Positions 17,845 through 28,421 of a stretch of 64,000 bases of DNA are shown here, in pieces. This DNA is from Kiloniellaceae bacterium. GTDB taxonomy: Bacteria; Pseudomonadota; Alphaproteobacteria; Kiloniellales; Kiloniellaceae. The notes beneath the pieces were generated by a model. The model did no database searches, was not told the DNA's origin, and saw only the letters and a list, made by a program, of their open reading frames with translations. The stretch spans positions 62,001-126,000 of the forward strand of contig JAJFGK010000023.1 in NCBI GenBank assembly GCA_021776195.1, read 5' to 3'. The number at the start of each line of letters is the position of its first letter. Within the stretch, counting starts at the first letter, position 1. A program made the position numbers and the translations under genes.

Positions 17845-19449
17845 ATGCATAAACACTTGAAAAACGAACAGGTACTCTGGTTGTCCAGAGAGCTGACGAA
17901 GGGACGGATCTCGCGCCGGGAGTTCCTGGGTCGCGCTGCCGCACTCGGCCTGTCGGGTGTGCTGGCGACAAGCCTGGCCGCGCAGTCCGTCGCAGCCGCG
18001 ACACCCAAGCAGGGTGGCCGCTTCGAGGTCGGATTGGGACACGGATCGACGACCGATTCGTTGGACCCGGCCACCTACGAAAACGGCTTCACCGGCAAGC
18101 TCAACTATGCGATCCACAATCATCTGGCCGAGACCGACAGCGACGGCAAGCTTGCCCCGGAGCTCGCGGAGTCCATGGAGCCCTCCAGCGATGCGACCGA
18201 GTGGGTCTTCAAGCTGCGCAAGGGCGTTGAGTTTCACAACGGCAAGACCCTCGATTCGGACGACGTCGTCGCTTCGATCAACCATCATCGGGGCGACTCG
18301 AAGTCCGCGGCCAAGCCCTTGCTGGATCAGGTCGAGGACGTCAAGACGGACGGAAAAGAAAATGTCGTGATCCGCCTGACGGGTGGCAACGCCGGCTTTC
18401 CCTTCGTGATCAGCGACTATCACATCTCGATCAAGCCCGCCAAAGACGGCAAAATCGACGCCAACTCCAGTGTCGGGACGGGTCCCTATAGCCTGACGGA
18501 CTTTGAACCCGGCGTCCGTGCGAACTTCAAACGCAATCCGAACTACTTCAAGACCGGAAAACCCTACTTCGACGAAATGGGATTTCTGACCATCGCCGAC
18601 ACGGTGGCGCGCACCAACGCCCTGGTCACCGGGGAAATTCACGCGATGGACAAATGCGACCTCAAGACACTCCATCTGTTCAAACGCAATCCGGACATCA
18701 GGATCGAAGAGGTGACGGGCACGCTCCACTACACATTTCCCATGCGCACCGATACCCCACCCTTCGACAACAACCACGTGCGCATGGCCCTCAAGCTGTC
18801 GCTCGACCGCGACGAGGTTCTGCAAAAGATCCTGAAGGGCCATGGCGCCCTGGGGAACGACCACCCGATCAGCCCGTCGAACCTCTATCATGCGTCGGAG
18901 CTGCCGCAACGGACCTACGATCCCGAAAAGGCCAAGTGGCACCTCAAGCAAGCCGGCCTGTCCGAGCTGACAGTGGAGCTTTCGGCGGCCGACGCCGCCT
19001 TTAACGGCTCGGTCGATTTCGCGGTTCTCTACAAGGAACACGCGGCCAAGGCCGGGATCACGATCAATGTCGACCGCGTGCCCAACGACGGCTACTGGTC
19101 CGATGTTTGGATGAAGAAACCCTGGTGCGCCTGTTATTGGAGTGGGCGGCCGACGGAAGACTGGATGTTCTCGACCGCCTATGCGGAGGGCGCGGACTGG
19201 AACGACTCCTTCTGGAGCCACGAACTCTTCAACAAGCTCCTGATCGAAGCGCGGGCGGAACTGGACGAGGCAAAACGCCGCGCCATGTATGTGGAAATGC
19301 AAACAATCGTGCGCGACGAGGGCGGCGTTCTGGTGCCATTTTTCGCCAACTATGTCTTTGCCATGATCAACAGCGTGCAGCACGGCCCCATGCAGGGCAA
19401 CTGGGACATGGACGGCGAGAAGTTCATGGAGCGTTGGTGGTTCGCGTAA
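17845..19449 (+). CDS. Peptide/nickel-type ABC substrate-binding protein (SBP_bac_5), Tat-exported, orphan
   Basis: A 534-aa solute-binding protein. It carries a twin-arginine signal (SRREFLGRAAALGLSG, arginines at 24-25) followed by the family-5 fold: DSLDPATYENGF near the start, LRKGVEFHNGKTLDSDDVVASI around residue 130 and the C-terminal tyrosine-rich lobe. A GGGGAG Shine-Dalgarno lies 8 bases before the ATG. No permease or ATPase genes adjoin it: downstream is a convergent gene with a strong hairpin between. It therefore either works with a transporter elsewhere or serves the preceding kinase operon. A small hairpin (GCCCGGC/GCCGGGC, near 17796-17818) lies just upstream of its ribosome-binding site. 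The ligand is unknown. Confidence 0.88.
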   Translation: MHKHLKNEQVLWLSRELTKGRISRREFLGRAAALGLSGVLATSLAAQSVAAATPKQGGRFEVGLGHGSTTDSLDPATYENGFTGKLNYAIHNHLAETDSDGKLAPELAESMEPSSDATEWVFKLRKGVEFHNGKTLDSDDVVASINHHRGDSKSAAKPLLDQVEDVKTDGKENVVIRLTGGNAGFPFVISDYHISIKPAKDGKIDANSSVGTGPYSLTDFEPGVRANFKRNPNYFKTGKPYFDEMGFLTIADTVARTNALVTGEIHAMDKCDLKTLHLFKRNPDIRIEEVTGTLHYTFPMRTDTPPFDNNHVRMALKLSLDRDEVLQKILKGHGALGNDHPISPSNLYHASELPQRTYDPEKAKWHLKQAGLSELTVELSAADAAFNGSVDFAVLYKEHAAKAGITINVDRVPNDGYWSDVWMKKPWCACYWSGRPTEDWMFSTAYAEGADWNDSFWSHELFNKLLIEARAELDEAKRRAMYVEMQTIVRDEGGVLVPFFANYVFAMINSVQHGPMQGNWDMDGEKFMERWWFA

Positions 19450-19516
19450 GCAAAGTGAACCGCGGGGACTGAAACACTGAGTTGGTCCCCCAAGAAACGA
19501 TCAGACCGCGACGCTT

Positions 19517-19549
19517 GATGGGTGGGATCCATTCAGGATCCCACCCATC
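19517..19549. terminator. Strong hairpin between convergent genes
   Basis: A perfect 14-bp stem (GATGGGTGGGATCC with its complement) and a 5-base loop lie between the stop codons at 19449 and 19567. It is well placed as a bidirectional terminator. There is no clear T-tract on either side, so rho-independent action is not certain. Confidence 0.55.
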
Positions 19550-19566
19550 GTCGCTTGCACGCCGTC

Positions 19567-20454
19567 TCAGAGAAGCTGTTTCAAAGCCTTGATGTGATCG
19601 ACGCCCAGACCGCAGCATCCGCCGATGACCTGCACGCCGCGCTCGAGCCAGGAACCGGCATGGCTGGCATATTCCTCAGGCGATACCGTCACATCGTAGA
19701 GGCAGGCATTGTCGACCCACCGCGCGGAATGGGCATAGACGCCGACGTGCCCCGGCCAACGATCCGCCACGATGGCGAGACAGGCGTCGATATGCTCCAC
19801 CTCCGTATGCATGATACTGACGAGCGGCACGTTCTTGCCTTCGATCGCGTCCAGGGCCTCGGCCAGCAGGCCGCCGCGCAGCAGTGTCATGGCACCGGAG
19901 TCGTCCGGTTTGCAGGACAGGCCGACCCAGACCGGGAGGCCGCTGGCCTGCGCCGCCTCGAGCGTGACCAGCATGCGGTCGATATCGACCATCATCTCCA
20001 GCATCAGCAGGTCGGCGCCCGCCTTGGCCATGATCGACGCTTCTTCTTCGGCGCCGGCCACCAGGTCCGCCGGCGCGGGCCAGTTGCCCGACCAGGACCA
20101 GTAGGAGATTCCGCCGGCGACGAGAACCTCGGGTGCCTGCATGCGATCGCGGGCCTCCAGCGCCAGCTCGACCCCGCGACGGTTGAGCGTCTCGAACTCC
20201 TGCTCGACACCGGCATCGCGCAAGGCATGCCGATGGGTCGCGAAGGTGTTTGAGATGACGATCTCGGCGCCTTCACGAATGTAGTCCTCGTGCACCGCCC
20301 GCAAGACTTCCGGGTGACTGAGCGCGCCGCCGCCGTTCCAGGCGTTTTCCAGTTGCGGGACGCCGCGCCTCTCGATTTCCGTGCCCGTCGCGCCGTCGAT
20401 CAAGATCCGTTCGCCCTTCGCGATCCGCGCCATCAACCGATCATATCCGCCCAC
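19567..20454 (-). CDS. Homocysteine S-methyltransferase-family protein (BHMT-like)
   Basis: A TIM-barrel zinc methyltransferase of about 295 aa. The entry motif LIDGATGTEIERRG is near residue 18. The three zinc-binding cysteines are Cys181 in VGLSC and Cys280-Cys281 in GGCCG, as in betaine-homocysteine methyltransferase and MetH. The start is assigned to GTG 20454 because GGGGAG lies 6 bases upstream and the first residues (GGYDRLMARI) lead straight into the conserved domain. It is divergent from the PhyH-like gene. Candidate methyl donors are betaine, S-methylmethionine or a related osmolyte; the sequence does not decide between them. Confidence 0.87.
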   Translation of the reverse strand: MGGYDRLMARIAKGERILIDGATGTEIERRGVPQLENAWNGGGALSHPEVLRAVHEDYIREGAEIVISNTFATHRHALRDAGVEQEFETLNRRGVELALEARDRMQAPEVLVAGGISYWSWSGNWPAPADLVAGAEEEASIMAKAGADLLMLEMMVDIDRMLVTLEAAQASGLPVWVGLSCKPDDSGAMTLLRGGLLAEALDAIEGKNVPLVSIMHTEVEHIDACLAIVADRWPGHVGVYAHSARWVDNACLYDVTVSPEEYASHAGSWLERGVQVIGGCCGLGVDHIKALKQLL

Positions 20455-20632
20455 GTCCGACTCCCCGGCTGCCGCCTGTTGTTCGGCGGAAACGATAACC
20501 GAGGTGGGCAGCGCGTGAAAAGCTTTACGACCGAGACGGGGGCATCTGTCATTGGCTGCGACTTCCGTCATTTGTTGTGCAATAGTCGGAACGCAGGGAG
20601 CCGAATTTCGGCATGAGAGATGTGAGGTTACA

Positions 20633-21469
20633 GTGGTCAGCAACAAGCCCAGATCGCGGCTCGCAATCGACTATGCCGCCGACGGCATGCTCGCCGCGGT
20701 CGACCTCCTGTCGGCGGACGAGGCCGGTTTCTACCGTGACAGCTTGCGCCAATTCGTTTCCAGCTATCAGGATCGCGAGGCCTACGGCACGTGGACCTAC
20801 GGCAAGTCTCATCTCGTTCTCGAATGGGTTGCCGCGATCGCCCGGCACCCACGGATCCTCGATCACGTCGAGCAGATACTAGGTCCCGACATCCTTGTCT
20901 GGGACAGCTTCCTGCCGACGAAACCGCCGCACTCCGAGGGTCATTTCGGTTGGCACCAGGACGGAACCTTCTGGCCTATCGCGCCGCTCGAGCAGAGCCT
21001 TGCAGTGTGGCTGGCGCTGGACGATGTCACCACGAGGAACGGCGGCATGCGCATGATTCCGGGTAGTTGGCGCCTGGGTCAGCTCGGCCACGAGACGACT
21101 TACGATCCCAAGAGCATGTTACGGCGAGGTCAGCGGGTGACCAGTGCCATCGATGAGGACAAGGCTGTCGACATCGTCCTCAAGCCGGGTCAAGCGTCGT
21201 TCCATGGGCATTTGACCTTACACGGATCGGGGCCGAACCGAACGGATCGTTGGCGCTTGGGGGTCGGACTGAACTATGTCGCAGCGACCGTGTCGCCGAC
21301 CGAAGGCCACAAAGCATCGGCCATGCTTGTGCGGGGGAAAGCGGGGGCCACGAGCTTCGACCTCGAGACGCCGCCGCCGTCCGATCTCCATCCCGACGCC
21401 CTGGCTCAGTTTGCCTGGTCACAGGAACTCGGAAAAAAGCGCTATGCAGACGTGACCCCGGCACCATGA
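20633..21469 (+). CDS. Phytanoyl-CoA dioxygenase (PhyH)-family Fe(II)/2-oxoglutarate oxygenase
   Basis: A double-stranded beta-helix oxygenase of about 278 aa. The iron triad is visible as His108 and Asp110 (WHQDGTF) and His197 (TLHGSG). A 2-oxoglutarate-anchoring arginine follows in NRTDRWRLGV. NGGMRMIPGSW is the usual loop preceding the second half of the barrel. GTG 20633 is preferred, with GAGG about 5 bases upstream; earlier in-frame starts overlap the divergent promoter region. PhyH-like enzymes hydroxylate small molecules, including ectoine and lipid-derived substrates; the substrate here is unassigned. Confidence 0.87.
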   Translation: MVSNKPRSRLAIDYAADGMLAAVDLLSADEAGFYRDSLRQFVSSYQDREAYGTWTYGKSHLVLEWVAAIARHPRILDHVEQILGPDILVWDSFLPTKPPHSEGHFGWHQDGTFWPIAPLEQSLAVWLALDDVTTRNGGMRMIPGSWRLGQLGHETTYDPKSMLRRGQRVTSAIDEDKAVDIVLKPGQASFHGHLTLHGSGPNRTDRWRLGVGLNYVAATVSPTEGHKASAMLVRGKAGATSFDLETPPPSDLHPDALAQFAWSQELGKKRYADVTPAP

Positions 21470-21485
21470 ACCCCCTGAGCACCTT

Positions 21486-21700
21486 GGGATCTATTGACGA
21501 CCACTGCCCAGGGAGCGTCATTCCGGAACCCGGTTCGGCCCAAATTTTCGATTTGGCGGCCGAACCGCGGTATCCGGAATCTCGGGCCGACGCCCGACCT
21601 CAATTCCGCCGAGATCCCGGCTCGCTGACTTTCCTTTCCAAATCGAAGATTTGGAAAGGAAAGTCGCGTCCGGGATGACCCTAGCTGCCAACATACCCTA
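21486..21700 (+). repeat. ~215-bp non-coding dispersed repeat, degenerate copy
   Basis: This stretch is closely similar to the reverse complement of 62743-62960 over nearly its whole length. Shared blocks include CGTCATTCCGGAACCCGG, TTCGATTTGGCGGCCGAACC, TATCCGGAATCTCGGGCC, GAGATCCCGGCTC and CGCGTCCGGGATGACC. Its ends (GGGATCTATTGAC and GCCAACATACCCTA) are decayed versions of the terminal inverted repeats seen in the other copy. It contains internal palindromes (CCAAATCGAAGATTTGG) and no gene. It fills most of the 300-bp gap between the PhyH-like gene and the sugar ABC operon. Confidence 0.85.
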
Positions 21701-21772
21701 AACCCACTGTATGACCGCATGAAGGCCCGGTTATGGCTTCGCGTCTATGAGACCACGTCCTGGCCGGCGCGG

Positions 21773-22894
<1,122 letters not shown>

Positions 22895-22906
22895 AGGGCT
22901 GGCCTC

Positions 22907-23803
22907 CTATCTGAGCGAGTGCATGTAGCGGTAGAGATAGCTGGTCAGCAGCAGCACGATCACCAGCAGTCCGGCCGACATGGCCGAGGCGCGCCCGATA
23001 TCGAGACCGAAGAAGGCGGCGCGGTAGATGAAATAGCTAATCAGGTCGGTCGCCGTGCCGGGACCGCCCTTGGTCATGATGAAGATGATATCGAAGGTCT
23101 TGATCGCGAAGATCATCCGCAGCAACAGCGCCACCATGATCACCGGGCGCAACAGGGGCAGCGTGATGTGGATGAAGCAGCGCAGGGCCGAGGCGCCGTC
23201 CATGCGCGCCGCCTCGTAGGGTTCGCGCGGCAGGGCCGCCAGGCCGGCCAGCAGCAGGATCGCCATGAAGGAGACCTGGTGCCAGATATCGACCATGACC
23301 ACGGTCCAGAAGGCCAGGTCCGCGTCGCCCAGCCAGTTCACCGACCGGAAGCCCAGAAGCCCAATCCCGTAGTTGACGATCCCCAGTTCGGGATGGAGCA
23401 ACATGCGCCAGAGCAGGCCGACCACCACCGGGTTGATCAGCAGGGGCGCGAGCAGAATGAGGTAGTAGAGGGTCTTGAAGCGGTTGACCTTGTTCAGCGC
23501 CAAGGCGACCGAAAGGCCGATGGCGAACTCGATGATCACCGAGGCGAGGACGAACTTCACGGTGACCCAGAGCGACCCGGTCAGGTAGTCCTCGTCCCAG
23601 GCCTCCTGGTAGTTCTCCAGGGCGATGAAGTCGTCGTGGTTGGGGTGAAGCAGCGTGTAGTCGTAGAAACTGGTGAAGAGCGTGAAGACGAGCGGAAAGG
23701 TGATCACCAGCATGAGCGCGGCCAGGCCCGGCGCCGTGAGCAGATACCCAAAGCGCCGGTCCCGCCGGGCGAGTGTGACTGGGTCCGCAGCCGTCACGGT
23801 CAT
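22907..23803 (-). CDS. Sugar ABC transporter permease, MalF/UgpA type
   Basis: A 298-aa membrane permease with six predicted helices and the EAA loop EAARMDGASALRCFIHITLPLLRP near residues 200-225, which couples to the ATPase. The N-terminal segment RRFGYLLTAPGLAALMLVITFPLVF is typical of the UgpA/MalF partner. It begins 19 bases downstream of the binding-protein gene and precedes the ATPase by 12 bases. It should pair with the MalG-type permease at 25179-25997. Confidence 0.92.
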   Translation of the reverse strand: MTVTAADPVTLARRDRRFGYLLTAPGLAALMLVITFPLVFTLFTSFYDYTLLHPNHDDFIALENYQEAWDEDYLTGSLWVTVKFVLASVIIEFAIGLSVALALNKVNRFKTLYYLILLAPLLINPVVVGLLWRMLLHPELGIVNYGIGLLGFRSVNWLGDADLAFWTVVMVDIWHQVSFMAILLLAGLAALPREPYEAARMDGASALRCFIHITLPLLRPVIMVALLLRMIFAIKTFDIIFIMTKGGPGTATDLISYFIYRAAFFGLDIGRASAMSAGLLVIVLLLTSYLYRYMHSLR

Positions 23804-23821
23804 GCAGCCGCTACCGCGCGG

Positions 23822-25102
23822 CTATTCGTCGAGCTTGCCGTCCTTCACCAAGAGCTTGCGAAACTCCTCCTGGGCCGCCGCCATGGCCTCGGGGATGGGC
23901 TTCGCCCCGGTCGCCGCCAGGTTCAACTCGCGCCCGACCTCCTCGACGAACTCCGTCGTGTAGGTGAAGACCGGAAAGTCCTGGGTGCCGGCGAGGATTT
24001 CGCCCAGCACCGGATAGTAGGGGCGGGCTTTCACGACCTCGGGGTCGTTGAAGATCTTGCTCTGGGTCGGCGCGCCGCCCAGCAGGGCCCGGCGCTTGGC
24101 GATATCGGCCGACTCGGCCCACTTCATGAAGGTCCAGGCCGCTTCCTTCTGCGGGCTCGAATTGGGAATGGCCCAACCCCAGCCGCCGTTCAGGCCGCCG
24201 CCCGGATTGGGCGCGATGCCGACCTTGCCGACAACCGACGACGAGCTCGGGTCGTCGAAGCTGGCGTAGAGAATGTTGAAGGTGACGAAGCTATAGGCCT
24301 TGCCCTGGGCCATGACGTTGAAGGCCTCGTCGAAGCAGTAGCTCTCGGACCCGGCCGGGCTGTAGTTCTCGACCGCCTCGCGGTAGTACTCCATGGCCTT
24401 CACCGCTTCCGGGCTGTCCAGCATGGGGTTCCAGTCGGCGTCGTGGAAACGCCCGCCCTGGGAATAGAGGTAGTTCGACCACTGCATGGAGATGCAGTCG
24501 CCGCGCTGGCCCTGGATCACCGTCCCATAGAAATCGTTGTCGCCGTTGCCGTCGCTGTCCCGGGTGAAGAACTGGACCTGCTTCCAGTACTCGTCCCAGG
24601 TCTTGGGCACGCGCAGCTCCATGTCGTACTTGGCCTTAAAGGCCGCCTGCTCGGCCGGGTCGTCGATCAGGTCCTGGCGATAGATGACCGCCATGGAATA
24701 GTTGTAGAAGGGCAGCATGAAGAGCGTGCCGTCGACCTCGCCCACCAGATCCATGAGCTTGGGCACATAGACCCCGGTGTCGATGCCGTCGCGCGCCGCC
24801 AGATCGTTCAAGGGCATGAGCCAGCCGGCCTTGGTGAATTCGCCGACCCAATAAAAGTCCACCACGATCAGGTCGTAGCTGCCTTGCGGCGCGATCAACT
24901 GGGGGACCAGCTTGGTGTGCATGTCGATGTAGCTGATGGCCTCGATCTCGACCTTGATTCCGGTCTGCGCTTCGAATTCCGGCAGGAGCTCTTGGATGTA
25001 GCGGGTGTCGGGGACCGTTTCCATGAGAATGCGGATCGTCTCGGCCCTGGCCAGACCGGCCGAAAAGGCCAGGATCGCGATAGCTGTCAATAGACGTTTC
25101 AT
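23822..25102 (-). CDS. Sugar ABC transporter substrate-binding protein (family 1)
   Basis: A periplasmic binding protein of about 426 aa. The signal peptide is MKRLLTAIAILAFSAGLARA, with cleavage expected before ETIRILME. The fold shows features of extracellular solute-binding family 1, including LLPEFEAQTGIKVEIEAISY and the conserved NGGWGWAIPNSSPQKEAAWTFMKWA block near residue 310. ATG 25102 has GGAGG 8 bases upstream; the longer in-frame start adds a non-signal tail. It lies between the two permease genes of the operon. The sugar or polyol bound is unknown. Confidence 0.92.
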   Translation of the reverse strand: MKRLLTAIAILAFSAGLARAETIRILMETVPDTRYIQELLPEFEAQTGIKVEIEAISYIDMHTKLVPQLIAPQGSYDLIVVDFYWVGEFTKAGWLMPLNDLAARDGIDTGVYVPKLMDLVGEVDGTLFMLPFYNYSMAVIYRQDLIDDPAEQAAFKAKYDMELRVPKTWDEYWKQVQFFTRDSDGNGDNDFYGTVIQGQRGDCISMQWSNYLYSQGGRFHDADWNPMLDSPEAVKAMEYYREAVENYSPAGSESYCFDEAFNVMAQGKAYSFVTFNILYASFDDPSSSSVVGKVGIAPNPGGGLNGGWGWAIPNSSPQKEAAWTFMKWAESADIAKRRALLGGAPTQSKIFNDPEVVKARPYYPVLGEILAGTQDFPVFTYTTEFVEEVGRELNLAATGAKPIPEAMAAAQEEFRKLLVKDGKLDE

Positions 25103-25178
25103 GATCGTTTCCTCCCTGTTGCGTCTTGCCGAGGTTTCTTGCGCGGTCCTCTTTGGCTTGGATAAATGACGGGTCACA

Positions 25179-25997
25179 TTACTTCAGCGCCCCCAGCGAA
25201 AGTCCCTTGATGAGGTATTTGCGCATGAAGGGTAGCAGCAGAAAAACCGGCAGGATAGCGCAGACCGTCGCCGCCGATAGCAGGGCGATATCGACCCCGC
25301 GGTGAGTCTGGAAAGACGACAGGCCCGCCGGCAGGGTGCTGGTCTGCGGCCCGCTCAGGATCAGGGCGAAGAGGAACTCGTTCCAGCTCAAGATGAATGC
25401 CAGCAGCCCGGCGGCCAGGATCCCGGGCGCGGTGACCGGCAGGGTGATGCGCAGAAAGGCCTGAAACCGGGTGGCGCCGTCGACCCGCGCGGCCTGCTCC
25501 AGAAGCACCACCTCGCCCTCGAAAAAGGCGATCAGCAGCCAGGCCAGAAACGGCAGGCTAATGGTCATGTGGGCGACGATCAGTCCCGTCAGTGTGTTCA
25601 GCATCGCGGCCTTGAGGAAGAGCGTAAAGAGCGGCAGCACCAGGATGACCGGCGGCAGCATCTGGCTCGACAGCACGAAGAGCCGCAGCGGCAGGCCGCC
25701 GGTGTTGTAGCGGCTGAAGGCATAGGCCAGGGCCGTCGCCAGGGGCAGGGCAACCAGCGTCGCCCCCACCGCCACGGTGAAGCTGTTCAGCAGGTAGTTG
25801 AAGAAGGGATAGGCGGTGAAGATCTCGACGAAGTTCACCAGGCTCGGCTCGCCCCACTCCGGGGGGATCTTGTAGGCGGTCAGCTTGTCGGTCAGCGCCA
25901 CCCGGAGCAGCCACAGCAGCGGCAGAAGAATGGCCGCGCTGAAGACCGCCAGCACGCAGTGCGGCAACAGCGACTTCGAGAGTTTTCCAAGGCGCAT
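25179..25997 (-). CDS. Sugar ABC transporter permease, MalG/UgpE type
   Basis: A 272-aa membrane permease with six hydrophobic segments and the EAA loop EQAARVDGATRFQAFLRITLPVTAPG near residues 165-190. The ending AFILSWNEFLFALILSG is typical of MalG-type subunits. It is the first gene of the minus-strand operon (25997 to 21773), so the operon promoter should lie in the gap to its right. A G-rich ribosome-binding stretch precedes the ATG. Confidence 0.92.
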   Translation of the reverse strand: MRLGKLSKSLLPHCVLAVFSAAILLPLLWLLRVALTDKLTAYKIPPEWGEPSLVNFVEIFTAYPFFNYLLNSFTVAVGATLVALPLATALAYAFSRYNTGGLPLRLFVLSSQMLPPVILVLPLFTLFLKAAMLNTLTGLIVAHMTISLPFLAWLLIAFFEGEVVLLEQAARVDGATRFQAFLRITLPVTAPGILAAGLLAFILSWNEFLFALILSGPQTSTLPAGLSSFQTHRGVDIALLSAATVCAILPVFLLLPFMRKYLIKGLSLGALK

Positions 25998-26467
25998 TCC
26001 CCACCCCCCGCCGATCCCCCTCGAGCGAGGCGACGAACGAGGATCGCCCGGGGACCAGGCCAGCTTAACCGTCGAGGAACCCGGGAGTCACCATCGGTTT
26101 TGACGAAGCGGCTTGTTGGCCTAAGAGCAACGCCGAGGACAGGGCCTCAGGACATGACGGCGCCATTCATGACAGGCCGGTCGGCCACAAGGAGAGGGCC
26201 AGGAGTGTAAGCGGGCGCAACGGCCCTGACAGTCGACCGCCCAAGGCCGGCCATTTCATGGCGTGTGATTGGAAAGCCCTGGGAGCGCGAACCGAAATCT
26301 CCCAGTCACCGATATTGTCCTGCCAAATGCCCGATGTTCGCGGTGAACCGGATGTCGTGCAACCGGCTCAAATAGGGGGAGAAGTGACCCGAAGCTGACC
26401 TTCGGTATGAGTCGGAGAATGGCATGGTCCAAGCATCATTGACATTGCATCAAGTGCCGCCGGCCGC
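25998..26467. other. Intergenic region upstream of the sugar ABC operon
   Basis: About 470 bases without a supportable gene. The left part must carry the promoter of the minus-strand ABC operon. From about 26240 rightward base composition shifts to lower GC, marking the approach to the atypical patch that holds the Ntn/HAF gene. I see no recognisable terminator, tRNA or attachment-site repeat here. Confidence 0.5.
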
Positions 26468-28258
26468 CTATTCAGGAATCCAAAGTAGCGGATGGTAACA
26501 GTTGTCGGAGGATGCGGTTCCAAGGACCCATCCCTGCTCAGAAACCATTGTTGGCTGGTGTTGGTGGTGCTGGAAGTGAGGCAGATAAGTGATTTCCTCT
26601 TTTTCTCGCATGACCCAGGGAAGCTGGTAATGATCGATTGTGTCATAACCTGCTAGCACTCGCATTCCATTTGCCGCGGTAAACTCTCGGCCTGACGCTG
26701 GCGTAAGTAATTCGCTCCATGTGCCATCGGCACGTCGCGCAGCAGCTCCGCGTTGACCATCGCTTCGTATGGTCAATCCGACCACAGCGTCGTCTTCGGT
26801 CAACTTTTTGGGCCAGAAGACCCTGAATTCAGGACTGGGCTTCCCAAGCTCGCGCTGTTCGTGGCCATCCCACAGCCATGCACCGACGTCTCGTCCAGTG
26901 TGGCATCTGATCACCATGAGACCGCTAGTGTTGATATCGACGACCTCACCCCAATCCCCAGCGAGGTCCTCAAGAACAGCCGGTTTGCCTGAGTTGGGCC
27001 AGGCCGCCGGCCTATGATGCATCTGTCCACTTTCTGTCGGATGGATCGATGCATACCCGACAACACTTCCGGCCCGGTTTACACTCCTAGCCGCGCTGTA
27101 GCGTCCAAGCTCGTGCCCTAAATACAAAGTAGGCTCGTCGAGGCGCCAAACTTGGGCGTGCAACGCCCGGTCTGGCATCTCAGAAGCACCAACGATCGTT
27201 CCCAAATCGTTGATGTCATAGGCAGAGCCGCCAACCCCCCCTCCGTGTGGAAGGAATTTGAGCTCTGTGGCCGTCGGCCAAACACACGGGTAGCTCGGCC
27301 CTGGATAGTGCGGCGTCCCTTCGCCAACGACTATACCTTGAGCATTCGCCGATCGTGGCGTTGCACGTTGACCATCTGGACTGGCCAGCTCAATTACACG
27401 GTACCGACTCTTCGAGTTATTGGCAGATAGTCTGAGTACGCATGTTGAAGGTGGAACGATACTGTCTCCAGATCTAGCAAATGTTGTTCCCTTTGAAATC
27501 CATTTGCCGGGGCCAAACGTTTTCTCCAAAGTGGGTTTGATAATTTGAGATGTATCAATGCCACGCGTCAGTGTGGTTGGATTACTATGCGGGTTGCCAA
27601 ATGATTCAGCACTCCCGCGACCGTTTCTGTCTTGAGAGTAGACGTAGCAATCATCGCTGATCCAATCTGGATACCGCTGAGCACCATTCTCGGTCACCTT
27701 GGCAAGCGCTCGACGGATTCGGGCGTGGTCATCAGGATGGCTTGCTGCAAGCTTCTGCAGGGCACGGCGCCTTAGTCTTGGCACCGCATCACGGACTCCC
27801 GTAACTATTACTTCAGGACGATGTGAGGCAACTATAGCCGAAGTGAAAAAACTCTTGGAGACCGAGCTCAAATCTGCGCCGTGCCATTTCTGAAAGTTTG
27901 ATACGACGGCAGCAGTTGGCTTGCCGCCTAAAAATGCCGCCACGACGAAAGTGTGCTCCTGGCTGGGAGCCACTTTTTGGATCCAAGATGAAGCCTTATG
28001 GCGGACTGCATCGACCACTTCATCGAACGAAGCCGACCCTAAGCCCACAAGCCAATCGCGAACAAACGCAGAGGTGTTCTTTGTTCCAACTCTTCCAATG
28101 CCCGTATAGGTGATGAAACCGACCCAATCAGATTGGTGCAATAGTATCGTTTTATCTGAAGGTATGGACAGAGGTTTTTGGGTCGTGGCGTCAAAGAGCC
28201 GATAGTCGGCTGATTGATAAATAGCCTTAGACGTAAGAACTGTGATGTTGAGAGTCAC
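26468..28258 (-). CDS. Proteasome-like Ntn-hydrolase domain fused to HAF-type repeats
   Basis: About 596 aa from the GTG at 28258. After removal of the initiator Met the chain would begin T-L-N-I-T-V, with Asp at 17 and Arg at 19 (SADYRL) and Lys at 35. These are close to the Thr1, Asp17, Arg19 and Lys33 positions of proteasome beta subunits and HslV. GFITYTGIGR and VVAAFLGGKPTAAVV follow as the expected strands. Residues from about 300 carry HAF-like repeats: AYDINDLGTIVGAS, ARSVNRAGSVVGYA, VVDINTSGLMV and a final WVLGTASSDN. An upstream GTG (28333) is possible but would bury the Thr. GC content is visibly lower than neighbours, suggesting transfer. The function is unknown; a self-contained peptidase or amidase tied to a propeller-like module is inferred. 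Confidence 0.6.
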   Translation of the reverse strand: MTLNITVLTSKAIYQSADYRLFDATTQKPLSIPSDKTILLHQSDWVGFITYTGIGRVGTKNTSAFVRDWLVGLGSASFDEVVDAVRHKASSWIQKVAPSQEHTFVVAAFLGGKPTAAVVSNFQKWHGADLSSVSKSFFTSAIVASHRPEVIVTGVRDAVPRLRRRALQKLAASHPDDHARIRRALAKVTENGAQRYPDWISDDCYVYSQDRNGRGSAESFGNPHSNPTTLTRGIDTSQIIKPTLEKTFGPGKWISKGTTFARSGDSIVPPSTCVLRLSANNSKSRYRVIELASPDGQRATPRSANAQGIVVGEGTPHYPGPSYPCVWPTATELKFLPHGGGVGGSAYDINDLGTIVGASEMPDRALHAQVWRLDEPTLYLGHELGRYSAARSVNRAGSVVGYASIHPTESGQMHHRPAAWPNSGKPAVLEDLAGDWGEVVDINTSGLMVIRCHTGRDVGAWLWDGHEQRELGKPSPEFRVFWPKKLTEDDAVVGLTIRSDGQRGAAARRADGTWSELLTPASGREFTAANGMRVLAGYDTIDHYQLPWVMREKEEITYLPHFQHHQHQPTMVSEQGWVLGTASSDNCYHPLLWIPE

Positions 28259-28421
28259 TTGGCCGCTTCTTGCTTCCGAACATTTGGCGTGTCGTACGAG
28301 CTGAATCGACAATAGAGCAATATGAGCGCTCACACCATTTCTGGGTCGCGGGCTCTCAGCGGCCCAAACAGGCAGCTTTGGGCGGCCCCGGTCCGGTCAT
28401 CAATGACCGCTCCTGTTAAGC

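Noticed and set aside
20575..20592. AATAGTCGG near the PhyH-like gene, resembling part of the 10804-11084 inverted repeat
   Set aside because: Only about a dozen bases match and there is no second arm, so it is not supported as another copy.
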